Source: Lentzea alba
GTDB taxonomy: Bacteria > Actinomycetota > Actinomycetes > Mycobacteriales > Pseudonocardiaceae
DNA length: 64,000 bases
Reading direction: 5' to 3'
NCBI RefSeq assembly: GCF_011067745.1
Contig: NZ_JAAMPJ010000018.1
Span: forward strand, 124,001 to 188,000
Made by a program: the position numbers and the translations under genes. This document shows positions 34,684 through 43,967 of the stretch, piece after piece (the stretch's first letter is position 1; each line of letters begins with the position of its first letter). The notes below the pieces were generated by a model. The model did no database searches. It was not told the DNA's origin and worked only from the letters and a program-made list of their open reading frames with translations.

Positions 34684-37449
34684 GTGACAACAGAAACGAT
34701 CCCGCTCGCTCCCGAAGCACCCACAAGGACCGCTCCGCCCGTGCCGAAGAAGAGACGGCTGCTGGCTGTCGCGGTCGTGTCCGGCGCGCTCACCGTGCTG
34801 TTGTCGGCGCTGATGCCACTCGCACCCGTGACGATCAACGATCCGACCGTCACCTGGCCGGTGAACGCCTCCGCGCCGCGGTCCACGATGCTCGCGCTCA
34901 GCGCCTACCGTCCATTCGAGATGGACGCGCGCTTCGGCTGCGCGACCGCGCGTGCCGCCCATGCCGGCGGTGGCTTGGTGTTCGCGACGGTCTCCCCGTC
35001 TGATCCGACGCGCGGTCTCGTCGTGCGGGCGGAGAACGGCCGTCTGCTGGTGAGCGGTGTTGCCACGCTGAGCGACCCGGTGCCACCAGGCGACTGCGCG
35101 TACCAGATCCGCGGCGACCGCGACGGGTTGGCCGTCCTGCGCGACGGCACGGAGATCGGCCGATCCGCGACCATGCCGGACGTGCACCTGCTGGCGACCT
35201 CGATCACCAGCCTGGCCGGTGCCGACCTGTCCGTGCGGATCCGGGTGGACGACCAGTTCAGCACCAGTCCGGCACCGCTCAAGATCGTGCTGATGGTGGT
35301 GCTCGCACTGTCCGCGGCGACCGCGTTCGCCTGTCTCGTGCTGCTGGATCGCCGGGTGCGGCGCGAGCCGGGGCGGTTCCGGTTGCGGCTGGGCCCGGTC
35401 GACCTGATCGTGCCCGCGATCATGCTGGTCTGGTTGTTCCTGGCCCCGATGTCAGACGACGACGGCTATTACAGCGCGATGGCCAGGAACGTGCCGTTCG
35501 AGGGTTACGTCGGCAACTACTACCAGATCCTCAACCAGGGCTTCACGCCGTTCTCCTGGTTCTACTACTTCCTCGCGAAGTGGCAGGCTTTCGGCTTCGC
35601 TCCGGTGGTTCTGCGCATCCCGGCGTTGCTGTTCGGCCTCGTGACCTGGTTCGCCGCCCGCCGGTACGTGTCGGGCAGGTTCAGCGGAGTCGTGCTGGGA
35701 GCGGCGTTCCTGGCCTGGTGGCTACCGCTGGACATGGGTGTGCGGCCCGAGGGTGTCGTGACCATGTGCGGCATGCTCACCCTGCTGGCGGTGACCGCCG
35801 CGATCGAACGACGGCGACTCGCGTTGCTGGGAGCAGCCGTGGGCGTCGCCGGTGTCGGGTTCTTCGCGCACCCCACCGGTTTCACCACGCTCGCGCCGCT
35901 GCTGGCGGGTCTGCCGTTCGCGTGGAAGCTGCTGAGCGAGGACGCTGGCTGGCGCACGATCGTGGCGAGGACGCTCGCCGTGCTCTCCCCCGGTGCGGTC
36001 GCGGTGATCATGGCGTTCAGCGACGGCAGCCTGCGCGATTTCGGGTACGCACAGGAGATCTTCAAGAAGATGGCCGGCTCCGAGACCTGGTACACGGAGT
36101 TCGCCCGGTGGACGTTCCTGCTGAACCAGGGCGACGCCATGGCGAACTACGCCAAGCGGGCCCCGGTGCTCGTGTGCGTCGTGGCGCTGGTCTGGTTCGT
36201 CGTGCTGATCACGGCCGCGCGGGCGCGCCGGATCGACGTGCCACCGCGGCTCGCGCTGGCGGGCTGGTCGACGCTGTTCGCGTTCTTCCTGCTGTGGTTC
36301 ACCCCCAGCAAGTGGACGCACCACTTCGGCAGTCTCGCCGGGATCGGGTCGGTGTTCCTCGCGTTGATGTTGCTGGGCTCGGTGCCGTTGGTCCGCGAAC
36401 TGACCAGCGACCGGCGCGTGCCGGTTCCGGTGCTGCTCGGCGGTGTGGTCAGCGTCGTAGCGATGCTCGGACTGGCCGGGCACGGCGCCAACATGTGGCC
36501 GTACTCGTGGCATCTCGGTCTGCCGTCCGCGGGCGTTCCGCCGCACCTGTCGGTGCTCAAGTTCGACAAGCCGTACTGGTGGCTCCTGCTCATCGCGATC
36601 GTGGCGTTCGTTCTGCATCGGCGGGGCAAGGGTTCCTACGCCTCGGTCATCGCGATCCCGGTCGTGGTCGTGATGTTCTTCGCGGCCAACATCACCTACC
36701 TGGTGGGCGGTTTCGCGGTCGCGACGGTGCGGACGCTGGACACCTGGTCGCCGTGGGCGGCGAGCGTCCAGGACCCGCTCGCCGAACGCTGCGTCGCGGC
36801 GGACGCGATCGAGGTGGCGACACCGCGGGCGCTGGTCCCGTTGCCGGACAGGTGGTTCGCGATCCAGAGCGACCAGCTCGCGACCGTCGTGACCGGGGAA
36901 CCCACGCCGGTCACCTACGAGTACGCGACGTCGAACGCGGAGGTGCTCAGCACCGGCGAGCTCACCGACAACGTGACCAGCACGCTGCGGCGAACCCTCG
37001 TGCTGCCGCCGGCTCCGAAGGGCGCGACGCAGGTGCGGCTCACCGGCCAGGGCGAGTTCACCGCGCCCGCCGCGCAGAAGTACGTGCCGCTGCGGGAGTT
37101 CCTGCCCCGTGAGGCGGCCGTGGGGGTGGCGTGGCAGTTCGCGTTCCTGTTCCCCTGCCAGCGCCAGCCGCGCATCCAGGACGGTGTGATCGAACCGATC
37201 TCCTACGCGGTGCAGTGGGGCGACACGCAGTGGCTCGGCCTGAGCGACGCGACGTGGCAACCCGTGCGCGGCGCGTTGTTCGGCGACGTCCTCTCCTCGC
37301 AGGAGGTCACCGCGCTCCCGGCGCGGCTGAAGGACTTCCCCGGCGCGTATCCGATCCAGGTGTACCAGACCAAGCCCCTGCACGAGACCGGCCAGTACAC
37401 CATCACCCACGACCGGCAGACCCGCATGGGCTGGGAGGGCGTCCGATGA
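34684..37449 (+). CDS. Arabinosyltransferase, EmbA/B/C-like (GT53)
   Basis: 921 residues. N-terminal arm with one helix and an extracytoplasmic carbohydrate-binding-like domain (Arabinose_trans_N), then a polytopic GT-C core whose first loop holds the catalytic acidic cluster SDDDGYY (Asp258-260). The C-terminal extracytoplasmic domain (about 700-921) is the Arabino_trans_C jelly roll. It transfers arabinofuranose from decaprenyl-phospho-arabinose to wall arabinan. It is the head of an operon with a PAP2 phosphatase and a UbiA-type prenyltransferase, the same functions as the mycobacterial Rv3807c-Rv3806c-emb region. This points to an arabinogalactan-containing wall. Confidence 0.92.
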   Translation: MTTETIPLAPEAPTRTAPPVPKKRRLLAVAVVSGALTVLLSALMPLAPVTINDPTVTWPVNASAPRSTMLALSAYRPFEMDARFGCATARAAHAGGGLVFATVSPSDPTRGLVVRAENGRLLVSGVATLSDPVPPGDCAYQIRGDRDGLAVLRDGTEIGRSATMPDVHLLATSITSLAGADLSVRIRVDDQFSTSPAPLKIVLMVVLALSAATAFACLVLLDRRVRREPGRFRLRLGPVDLIVPAIMLVWLFLAPMSDDDGYYSAMARNVPFEGYVGNYYQILNQGFTPFSWFYYFLAKWQAFGFAPVVLRIPALLFGLVTWFAARRYVSGRFSGVVLGAAFLAWWLPLDMGVRPEGVVTMCGMLTLLAVTAAIERRRLALLGAAVGVAGVGFFAHPTGFTTLAPLLAGLPFAWKLLSEDAGWRTIVARTLAVLSPGAVAVIMAFSDGSLRDFGYAQEIFKKMAGSETWYTEFARWTFLLNQGDAMANYAKRAPVLVCVVALVWFVVLITAARARRIDVPPRLALAGWSTLFAFFLLWFTPSKWTHHFGSLAGIGSVFLALMLLGSVPLVRELTSDRRVPVPVLLGGVVSVVAMLGLAGHGANMWPYSWHLGLPSAGVPPHLSVLKFDKPYWWLLLIAIVAFVLHRRGKGSYASVIAIPVVVVMFFAANITYLVGGFAVATVRTLDTWSPWAASVQDPLAERCVAADAIEVATPRALVPLPDRWFAIQSDQLATVVTGEPTPVTYEYATSNAEVLSTGELTDNVTSTLRRTLVLPPAPKGATQVRLTGQGEFTAPAAQKYVPLREFLPREAAVGVAWQFAFLFPCQRQPRIQDGVIEPISYAVQWGDTQWLGLSDATWQPVRGALFGDVLSSQEVTALPARLKDFPGAYPIQVYQTKPLHETGQYTITHDRQTRMGWEGVR

Positions 37450-37949
37450 GCGACCGTGAAGCGGAGGTGCTGGTCGCCGTGCAGTCGGCGCTCGCGAAAC
37501 CACCGGTGGTGCGAGCGGCCCGGCTGCTGTCGTTCTTCGGCGAGCACAGCGCGGGCTGGGTGGCGCTGGGCGTGGCGGGCTGGTTCGTGGACCGCCGCCG
37601 CCGTCCGGAATGGACGGTCGCGGCCACCTCCGTGGTGGCCGCGCACGCCGCGTCCATCGTGGTGAAGCGCGTGGTCCGGCGCAGGCGCCCGCACCACGCG
37701 GGCGTCCAGGTGCTGGCGGGCACCCCGAGCAGGCTGAGTTTCCCGTCGTCACACGCGACCTCGACCACCACGGCCGCGGTCGCCTACGGCGCGCTGACCA
37801 ACCAGCCGCTGGTGCCGATCCTGGTGCCACCGATGGTGATCAGCAGGCTGGTGCTGGGCGTGCACTACCCGACCGACGTGCTGGCCGGCGCCGTGCTGGG
37901 TGCCGTGGTGGCGCGCGGTGTGCGCCGCGCCGTGTGGGGGCGTCGATGA
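37446..37949 (+). CDS. PAP2-family phosphatase (probable decaprenyl-phospho-phosphoribose phosphatase)
   Basis: 167 residues, membrane protein with all three PAP2 signature blocks: K-x6-RP (VKRVVRRRRP), PSSH (SFPSSHATS) and SR-x5-H-x3-D (SRLVLGVHYPTD). ATG overlaps the arabinosyltransferase stop and its own stop overlaps the UbiA start. By context it removes the 5-phosphate from decaprenyl-phospho-5-phosphoribose in arabinose-donor synthesis, as proposed for Rv3807c. Confidence 0.88.
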   Translation: MSDREAEVLVAVQSALAKPPVVRAARLLSFFGEHSAGWVALGVAGWFVDRRRRPEWTVAATSVVAAHAASIVVKRVVRRRRPHHAGVQVLAGTPSRLSFPSSHATSTTTAAVAYGALTNQPLVPILVPPMVISRLVLGVHYPTDVLAGAVLGAVVARGVRRAVWGRR

Positions 37950-38836
37950 CCGTGGCGACGCAGACCCGGCCGTCGGTGGTTCGTGGCCTGATCAAGACTG
38001 CCCGGCCGCACCAGTGGACGAAGAACGCCCTCGTGCTGGCCGCACCCTTCGCGTCGAGCAGGATCACGGAAGCCGCCGTACTGCGTTCGGCGGCGCTGGC
38101 GTTCGTGGCGTTCTGCTGCGCGGCCTCGGCGGTGTACCTGATCAACGACGCCAAGGACGTGGAAGCCGACCGCGCCCATCCGAAGAAGCGCGAACGGCCG
38201 ATCGCGGCGGGCATCGTGCCCGTGCCGCTCGCCGTCGGCACGGCAGGTGTGCTGATGGCCGCGTCCCTGGCGGTCGGCGCGGTGGCGGGCTGGAAGCTGC
38301 TCGTGCTCATGGTCGTCTACCTGGCGGTGCAGCTGGGCTACTGCTTCGGCCTGAAGCACCAGCCCGTGCTGGAACTGTGCGTGGTCGCGTCGGGGTTCCT
38401 GCTGCGCGCCATCGCGGGCGGCCTGGGCGCCCACATCGCACCCAGCCAGTGGTTCCTGCTCGTGACGGCGTTCGGATCGCTGTTCATCGTGGCGGGCAAG
38501 CGGTATGCGGAGATCAAGCTCTTCCACGCCACCGGTGCGGCGATCCGCCACTCGTTGACCAAGTACTCCGAGACCTACCTGCGGTTCGTCTGGGCCACCT
38601 CGGCCGCTGTCATGAACATGACGTACGGCCTGTGGGCGTTCGAGCTGGGTCAGCGCACCAGCAGTCCGTGGGCCGCCCTGTCCATGGTCCCGTTCGTCAT
38701 CGCCGTGCTCCGCTACGCCGTCGACGTCGACAGCGGCAAGGCGGGCGCGCCGGACGACCTGGCCCGCTCGGACCGCGTCCTGCAGTCGCTGGGCCTCGCC
38801 TGGGTGGTGACCGTCGCGCTGGCCATCTACCTCTGA
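37946..38836 (+). CDS. UbiA-family prenyltransferase (probable decaprenyl-phosphate phosphoribosyltransferase)
   Basis: 296 residues with about nine transmembrane helices. The first aspartate motif NDAKDVEAD and the ERPIAAG segment match the Rv3806c-type enzymes that join phosphoribosyl pyrophosphate to decaprenyl phosphate. ATGA overlap with the PAP2 gene. It is the first committed step towards decaprenyl-phospho-arabinose, used by the operon's arabinosyltransferase. Confidence 0.9.
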   Translation: MTVATQTRPSVVRGLIKTARPHQWTKNALVLAAPFASSRITEAAVLRSAALAFVAFCCAASAVYLINDAKDVEADRAHPKKRERPIAAGIVPVPLAVGTAGVLMAASLAVGAVAGWKLLVLMVVYLAVQLGYCFGLKHQPVLELCVVASGFLLRAIAGGLGAHIAPSQWFLLVTAFGSLFIVAGKRYAEIKLFHATGAAIRHSLTKYSETYLRFVWATSAAVMNMTYGLWAFELGQRTSSPWAALSMVPFVIAVLRYAVDVDSGKAGAPDDLARSDRVLQSLGLAWVVTVALAIYL

Positions 38837-38853
38837 CCGGGCTCTGACCGGGA

Positions 38854-39318
38854 TCAGTCGAGTTCCGCGACCCGCGCCTGCAGGTCGTTCACGAACCGGC
38901 TGAGCAGGCGCCCGAACGTGACCTGGTCCTCCTCCGACCAGTCGGCCACCGCACCGGTGAACCAGCCGAGGATCGCCTCCAGATAACGGCCCGCCGCCGC
39001 GGCACCGGAGTCCGTCAGCTCGATCAGCCGGGCGCGCTGATCGGTCGGATCGGTGACGCGGCGGACCAGGCCGGCGCCCTCCAGGTCGTGCAGGTGCCGC
39101 GTGACGTGCGGGCCCACGACCTGCATGCGCGCGGCGATCTCCCCCACTCGCAACGGCTGGCCGGCCATGCGCAGCGTCATGAGCACGGTCAGGCCCGGGC
39201 GGTCGATCGGGAGGCCCACGTGGTCCATCGCCCGTTCCACCAGCTGGCTGCGGTTGAGCACGGTGCCCAGTTGCATCAGGTGCGGCAGCACTGCCGCGGG
39301 GTCGAGACGCTCGCTCAT
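38854..39318 (-). CDS. MarR-family regulator
   Basis: 154 residues with a winged helix at about 45-110 (RVGEIAARMQVVGPHVTRHL and DPTDQRARLIELTDSG). Divergent from a FAD monooxygenase gene; a perfect palindrome TACCTAA-C-TTAGGTA lies 14 bases from its start, so autorepression and control of the monooxygenase are expected, relieved by the monooxygenase substrate. Confidence 0.92.
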   Translation of the reverse strand: MSERLDPAAVLPHLMQLGTVLNRSQLVERAMDHVGLPIDRPGLTVLMTLRMAGQPLRVGEIAARMQVVGPHVTRHLHDLEGAGLVRRVTDPTDQRARLIELTDSGAAAAGRYLEAILGWFTGAVADWSEEDQVTFGRLLSRFVNDLQARVAELD

Positions 39319-39331
39319 CTCACACCTTACT

Positions 39332-39346
39332 TACCTAACTTAGGTA
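39332..39346. promoter_or_regulatory. MarR operator 1
   Basis: TACCTAA-C-TTAGGTA is a perfect 7-1-7 inverted repeat between the divergent MarR and monooxygenase genes. Confidence 0.8.
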
Positions 39347-39401
39347 TATGCTTGCCGTGGTCTCGCTCACACCGCGGCGATCACCGCGGCCCGAAAAAGG
39401 A

Positions 39402-39419
39402 TACCTAAGTCAGTTAACT
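39402..39419. promoter_or_regulatory. MarR half-site / operator 2 next to the monooxygenase start
   Basis: The half-site TACCTAA recurs here, followed by the palindrome AGTTAACT, just upstream of the GGAGGAG ribosome site. It looks like a weaker second site for the same repressor. Confidence 0.45.
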
Positions 39420-39428
39420 GGAGGAGCC

Positions 39429-40577
39429 ATGAGCACCGTCCTGATCTCCGGCGCCGGCATCGCCGGGCCCGCGCTCGCGTTCTGGCTGCGCAGGCGCGGT
39501 TTCGACGTCACCGTGGTGGAGAAGTCTCACACCCCGCGCGGCGGCGGCTACCCCATCGACATCCGCGGTACCGCGTTGGGGGTGGTCGAGCGGATGGGGC
39601 TCCTCCCCCGGCTGCGGGAGGCCCACGTGAACACGCGGCGGATCACGTTCCTCAACGCCGACGGCAGCCAGGTCGCGTCGATCCGGCCGGAGGTGATCAC
39701 CGGTGGCGACGGTCGTGACCTGGAAGTGCGGCGCGGCGACCTCACCGAGATCCTGTACGACACCGTGCGCGACGACGTCGAGTTCTTGTTCGACAACAGC
39801 ATCGTCGCCCTGAACGATCATGCCCGAGGCGTGGACGTGACGTTCAGCAGCGATCTTCAGCGCACCTACGACCACGTGGTCGGCGCTGATGGGTTGCACT
39901 CGGCGGTGCGGGAGTTGACGTTCGGGCCGGAGGAGCGGTTCCACCGTTATCTCGGCTACTGCTTCGCGGGCTTCACGATGCCCAACGACCTCGGCCTGAG
40001 CCACGAGGGCGTGCTGTGGAACGAACCCGGCCGCGCCGCCGCGCTCTACGCCGTGGGTGAGGGCGAGAACGTGCACGGGTTCTTGAGCTTCACCCGGTCT
40101 GAGGCGCCGTTCGGTGCGTTCCGCGCTCCGGAGGCCCAGCGCGCACTGGTCACGGAGGTGTTCGCCGATGACGGCTGGGAGGTGCCGCGGCTGCTCAAGG
40201 CCATGCACGCGGCGGACGACCTGTTCTTCGACACGGTCAGTCAGATCCGCATGCCGCGCTGGTCGTCCGGCCGCGTCGCCCTGGTCGGCGATGCCGCGCA
40301 CGCCCCGTCGTTCCTGACCGGGCAGGGGTCGAGCCTCGCGCTCGTCGGGGCTTACGTGCTGGCCCGCCACCTGGGCGACGCGCCGGCGTACGAACGGGAG
40401 GTCCGGCCGTTCGTCGAGGCGAACCAGGACCTGGTGGACGTGGGCGACGCGGAGCTGTTCCCCGGCACCGCCGAGGCGTTGGCCGCGCGCAACGCCGCCC
40501 TGCGCGAACGCACGACCATGCCCGCCGAGGCCGGCCGCCCCGAGCACTCCGCGTTCATGCTCCCCGACTTCGAATAG
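39429..40577 (+). CDS. FAD-dependent monooxygenase (PHBH-like)
   Basis: 382 residues from ATG at 39429, directly after GGAGGAG. The N-terminal dinucleotide fold SGAGIAGPALA, the DG motif VVGADGLHSAVR and the second FAD block GDAAHAPSFLTGQG define a class A flavin monooxygenase of the TetX/aromatic hydroxylase type. It would hydroxylate an aromatic or drug-like compound using NAD(P)H and oxygen. Divergent from a MarR regulator whose operators cover its promoter, so it is probably induced by its substrate. Confidence 0.9.
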   Translation: MSTVLISGAGIAGPALAFWLRRRGFDVTVVEKSHTPRGGGYPIDIRGTALGVVERMGLLPRLREAHVNTRRITFLNADGSQVASIRPEVITGGDGRDLEVRRGDLTEILYDTVRDDVEFLFDNSIVALNDHARGVDVTFSSDLQRTYDHVVGADGLHSAVRELTFGPEERFHRYLGYCFAGFTMPNDLGLSHEGVLWNEPGRAAALYAVGEGENVHGFLSFTRSEAPFGAFRAPEAQRALVTEVFADDGWEVPRLLKAMHAADDLFFDTVSQIRMPRWSSGRVALVGDAAHAPSFLTGQGSSLALVGAYVLARHLGDAPAYEREVRPFVEANQDLVDVGDAELFPGTAEALAARNAALRERTTMPAEAGRPEHSAFMLPDFE

Positions 40578-40587
40578 TGTCGCTCCA

Positions 40588-41418
40588 ATGCGGACGTTCA
40601 GCCAGGTCGACGTGTTCACCGACGAGTTCACGAAGGGCAACGCGCTCGCGGTCGTGCACGACGCGGAAGGCCTGACCGCCGAGGAGATGGCGGCCTTCGC
40701 GAACTGGACGAACCTGGCCGAGACCACGTTCCTCCTGCCACCGGAAGACCCCGCCGCCGACTACCGGGTGCGGATCTTCACGGTGAGCCGCGAGCTGCCG
40801 TTCGCCGGCCACCCCACGCTCGGGTCGGCCCGCGCGTGGCTCGCCGCCGGGCACACCCCGCGCGATCCCGACCGGGTGGTGCAGGAGTGCGGGGCCGGGC
40901 TGGTCGAGGTGCGCCGCGACGGCTCGCGGCTGGCGTTCGCCGCGCCACCGCTGGTGCGCGGTGGTCCGGTCGAGGACCATGCCGCACTGGCCGCGGCGCT
41001 GGCGATCACGCCGGAGGAGATCGCCGGCGCGCAGTGGGCCGACAACGGGCCCGGCTGGGTCGCGGTGCTGTTGCACTCCGCCGAGGCGGTGCTGGCGGTG
41101 CGGCCCGACTACTCGCGGTTCGGTGAGTTCACCGGGCTCGGTGTGGTCGGGCCGCACAGCGACGGTGGTGACGCCGCGTTCGAGGTGCGGGCGTTCATCA
41201 ACGAGGGCAGCCGGTACGAGGAGGACCCGGTGACGGGCAGCCTCAACGCCGCGATCGCCCAGTGGCTCATCCCCGCGGGCATCGCCCGGCCGCGGTACGT
41301 CGCGGCCCAGGGCACCAAGCTCGGGCGCCGTGGGCGAATTCACCTCGAACAGGACGGCGACCGGATCTGGGTGGGCGGCAACACGATTGTCGGCATCACC
41401 GGCCGGGTGGCGCTGTGA
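40588..41418 (+). CDS. PhzF-family isomerase/epimerase-like protein
   Basis: 276 residues, starting 11 bases after the monooxygenase. The start FSQVDVFTDEFTKGNALAVV, the Glu-bearing LAETTFL, the FAGHPTLGSARAW segment and the late DPVTGSLNAAIAQWL are characteristic of the PhzF diaminopimelate-epimerase-like fold. Members isomerise small acids; the substrate here is unknown. Likely in one operon with the monooxygenase. Confidence 0.9.
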   Translation: MRTFSQVDVFTDEFTKGNALAVVHDAEGLTAEEMAAFANWTNLAETTFLLPPEDPAADYRVRIFTVSRELPFAGHPTLGSARAWLAAGHTPRDPDRVVQECGAGLVEVRRDGSRLAFAAPPLVRGGPVEDHAALAAALAITPEEIAGAQWADNGPGWVAVLLHSAEAVLAVRPDYSRFGEFTGLGVVGPHSDGGDAAFEVRAFINEGSRYEEDPVTGSLNAAIAQWLIPAGIARPRYVAAQGTKLGRRGRIHLEQDGDRIWVGGNTIVGITGRVAL

Positions 41419-41423
41419 GCCCT

Positions 41424-41440
41424 ACCCCGCCGCACGGGGT
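41424..41440 (+). terminator. Hairpin terminator after the PhzF-like gene
   Basis: ACCCCG and CGGGGT form a 6-bp stem with a 5-base loop, followed by TT. Confidence 0.6.
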
Positions 41441-41484
41441 TTCAAACGTTGTTCTTGATCGCCTTCGGGTGACAGACTCGGTGC

Positions 41485-42939
41485 GTGGTCGCGGTTTCCA
41501 GCTGGTTGCGGTCGCCGTGCCCCGCACTCGTCGTCGACGCTGCCGGTGTTGTGCACGGCATGAACGACGCAGCCAAGTCCCTTTTCCCGCAGCAGGTCTC
41601 GCTGCCGCGGTGGCAGCACGGCGAGTCCGTGTCCATCGCGGAACGCTGCTATGCCGCGCACCGGGTCGACCACGAGGACGGCTCGTCCACCTGGTGGTTG
41701 CTCGACGAGACGGACCTGTGGCTCGAACGGGAGCGGGCCTCGCTGCTGATGCGGATGTCCAGCGCCCTGATGACGTCGCTCAACCCCGAGCGGTGCATGA
41801 ACCTCGTGGCCGAGCTCGCGGCCACGCACCTCGCGGACGAGGCGCTCGTGATCGCGCCGCGGTCGAACCACGGCCACCCCATCACGCGCTGCCTGCGGGG
41901 TGAACCGCCGACCTACGAACTGCAGCACGTCGACGTCGAGGACGTCGTGGGTCTGGGCGAGGCGCTGCGCGGATTCCCGCCCGTGCCGTCGCGGTGGATC
42001 GACCCGGCCGCGGCGCCCGAGTGGCTCGCCAAGGGCGTGGCGTCGATCGTCGTGACGCCGTTGCCCGGTCACGGCGTGCCGGCCGGCGCGTTGATCCTCG
42101 TGCGGCGGGACAAGCAGTTCAGCGAGAGCGAAGAGGCCTTCGCGCGGATGTTCGCCTCCCGTGCGGGCGTGGCGATGTCGGCGGCGAACCTGTTCACCCA
42201 GCAGGCGGTGATCACGGAACGGCTGACCAGGGACCTGCTGCCGCCCGCGCTGCGCCGCTACGAGCACGTCGAGCTGGCCGGTCGCTACCGCGCGTCCGCC
42301 GACACCGAACACGTCGGCGGCGACTTCTACGACGTGCACGAACTTCCCGACGACGAACTGTTCGTCGTGCTCGGCGACGTGTGCGGCAAGGGGCTCGACG
42401 CGGCGGTGCAGACCGGCAAGGTCCGCACCGCGCTGCACGCGCTCCTGCAGGTGGTGACCGACCACGACCGCATGCTGCGGGCCCTCAACCAGGCGCTGCT
42501 CACCGCGGACCACTCCCGCTTCGTCACCGTGGCCGTCGGCACCGTTCGCCCGGTCGACGACGGCCTGCGCGTGACGCTGACCTCAGGTGGACACCTGCCG
42601 CCGCTGATCGTGCGGGCCGGCGGCGCCGTCGAGGTGGCCAAGACCCGCGGCACGCTCGTCGGAATCCTCCCGGACATCACGACGACGACCGACGAGGTGG
42701 TGCTCGCGCCGGGCGACTCGTGCCTGCTCTACACCGACGGCATCACCGAGGCCTGCGGCGGTCCGCTGGGCGACGAGGAGTTCGGCGAGGACCGCCTGCA
42801 CCGCGCTCTGGCCGCGTGCGGTGGCATGCCGGCCGAGGCGCTGGTGGAACACGTGCACATGCTTGCGGCGCAATGGATCGGTGCCGGTGGCCACGACGAC
42901 ATGGCGGTGCTCGCGATCGCCGCGCCGCGCCGGAGGTGA
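41485..42939 (+). CDS. PAS-like/GAF/SpoIIE PP2C-type serine phosphatase
   Basis: 484 residues. A short PAS-like N-terminus (to about 90) and a GAF domain (about 95-245) precede the SpoIIE/RsbU phosphatase (about 255-480), with the metal-binding GGDFYDV, GDVCGKGLDAA, SGGHLPPL, YTDGITEA and HDDMAVL blocks intact. Such enzymes dephosphorylate STAS anti-anti-sigma proteins in partner-switching. The next gene, a B12-binding photosensor-like protein, starts at or just after its stop, so light is a plausible input. A STAS gene lies 2.3 kb downstream on the other strand. Confidence 0.9.
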   Translation: MVAVSSWLRSPCPALVVDAAGVVHGMNDAAKSLFPQQVSLPRWQHGESVSIAERCYAAHRVDHEDGSSTWWLLDETDLWLERERASLLMRMSSALMTSLNPERCMNLVAELAATHLADEALVIAPRSNHGHPITRCLRGEPPTYELQHVDVEDVVGLGEALRGFPPVPSRWIDPAAAPEWLAKGVASIVVTPLPGHGVPAGALILVRRDKQFSESEEAFARMFASRAGVAMSAANLFTQQAVITERLTRDLLPPALRRYEHVELAGRYRASADTEHVGGDFYDVHELPDDELFVVLGDVCGKGLDAAVQTGKVRTALHALLQVVTDHDRMLRALNQALLTADHSRFVTVAVGTVRPVDDGLRVTLTSGGHLPPLIVRAGGAVEVAKTRGTLVGILPDITTTTDEVVLAPGDSCLLYTDGITEACGGPLGDEEFGEDRLHRALAACGGMPAEALVEHVHMLAAQWIGAGGHDDMAVLAIAAPRRR

Positions 42940-42941
42940 AC

Positions 42942-43967
42942 GTGAAGGCCGTCGACTCGTTGTGGGAGGCCGTGCTCGACGGTGACGAACACCGCGCGAC
43001 CGGCGTGGTGCTCGACGCCGCCGAAGAGCTCGGCCACGAGGTCGTGCTGCTCGACGTGGTCGGCGCGGTGCAGCGGCGCGTCGGACTGGAGTGGGCGGCG
43101 AACCGGATCAGCGTCGCACAGGAGCACTCGATCACCGCGATCAACGAGCGTGCGGTCACCGCGTTGTCGATCACCAAGCCCTGGCGGGAGCCGGTGCACG
43201 GCCGGGTGACGGTGGCGTGCGTGGACGGCGAGTGGCACGCGTTGCCCGCGCGGTTGCTGGCGGAAGTGCTGTCGTTGCGCGGTTTCGCCGTCGACTACCT
43301 GGGCGCGCAGGTGCCGGCGCCGCACCTGATCACGTACCTGCACCGCACCAACCCGGACGTGGTGGCGTTGTCCAGTTCCATCGCCACCCGGCTGCCCTCG
43401 GCGCACGCCACGATGACGGCGTGCCAGGCCACGGGCGTGCCGGTGATGGTGGGCGGCGCGGCGTTCGGCACTGACGGCACGCACGCGCGGAGGTTCGGCG
43501 CGAACGCGTGGGCCGCTGACGCGCGGTCAGCCGCGGACATGCTGTTGTCGCAGACGTTGCCGGTGCCGACCGCGCCGCACCAGCCGATCGACGACCTGCC
43601 GCACCTCGCCGACCAGGAGTACACGCTGGTGAAGCGCAGCGCGGGCGAGCTGGTGCGGTCGGTGTACCGCGGACTGGAGGAACGCTTGCCCGCCATGCGT
43701 TCCTACAACGACGAACAACGGCAGCACACGGCCGAAGACCTCGCACACATCGTGGAGTTCCTCGCGACCGCGCTGTACCTGGACGACGACGGGTTGTTCC
43801 GCTCGTTCCTGTTGTGGACCGGCGAGGTGCTCAACGCGCGCGGAGTACCCGCACGGGTGTTGGAGCCCGCACTGGACCTGCTCGCCGCGCAGCTGCGGGA
43901 TTTCCCGCGTGCGCAACGGATGCTGGCCCAGGCGGGCTACATCATTACGGCTTGTCCGCGACCTTGA
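42942..43967 (+). CDS. CarH-like cobalamin-binding photosensor protein without HTH
   Basis: 341 residues from GTG at 42942, with GGAGG five bases upstream (GTG at 42936 would overlap the phosphatase stop). The N-terminal four-helix cap (to about 80) contains the light-sensing W-x9-EH signature (Trp51, Glu61-His62) that in CarH contacts adenosylcobalamin. The Rossmann-type B12 domain (about 90-210) has the E-x-H ligand motif (Glu97, His99) and ends with VMVGGAAFG. An additional helical domain of about 120 residues (220-341) replaces the MerR HTH of CarH. Output is probably protein-protein, through the coupled SpoIIE phosphatase. The last 23 bases overlap the convergent BMP gene. Confidence 0.85.
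   Translation: MKAVDSLWEAVLDGDEHRATGVVLDAAEELGHEVVLLDVVGAVQRRVGLEWAANRISVAQEHSITAINERAVTALSITKPWREPVHGRVTVACVDGEWHALPARLLAEVLSLRGFAVDYLGAQVPAPHLITYLHRTNPDVVALSSSIATRLPSAHATMTACQATGVPVMVGGAAFGTDGTHARRFGANAWAADARSAADMLLSQTLPVPTAPHQPIDDLPHLADQEYTLVKRSAGELVRSVYRGLEERLPAMRSYNDEQRQHTAEDLAHIVEFLATALYLDDDGLFRSFLLWTGEVLNARGVPARVLEPALDLLAAQLRDFPRAQRMLAQAGYIITACPRP

Noticed and set aside
38837..38853. Tandem CTCTGACCGGG repeat between the UbiA and MarR genes
   Set aside because: A short direct repeat partly made of the stop region; too short and not palindromic enough to call a site or terminator.
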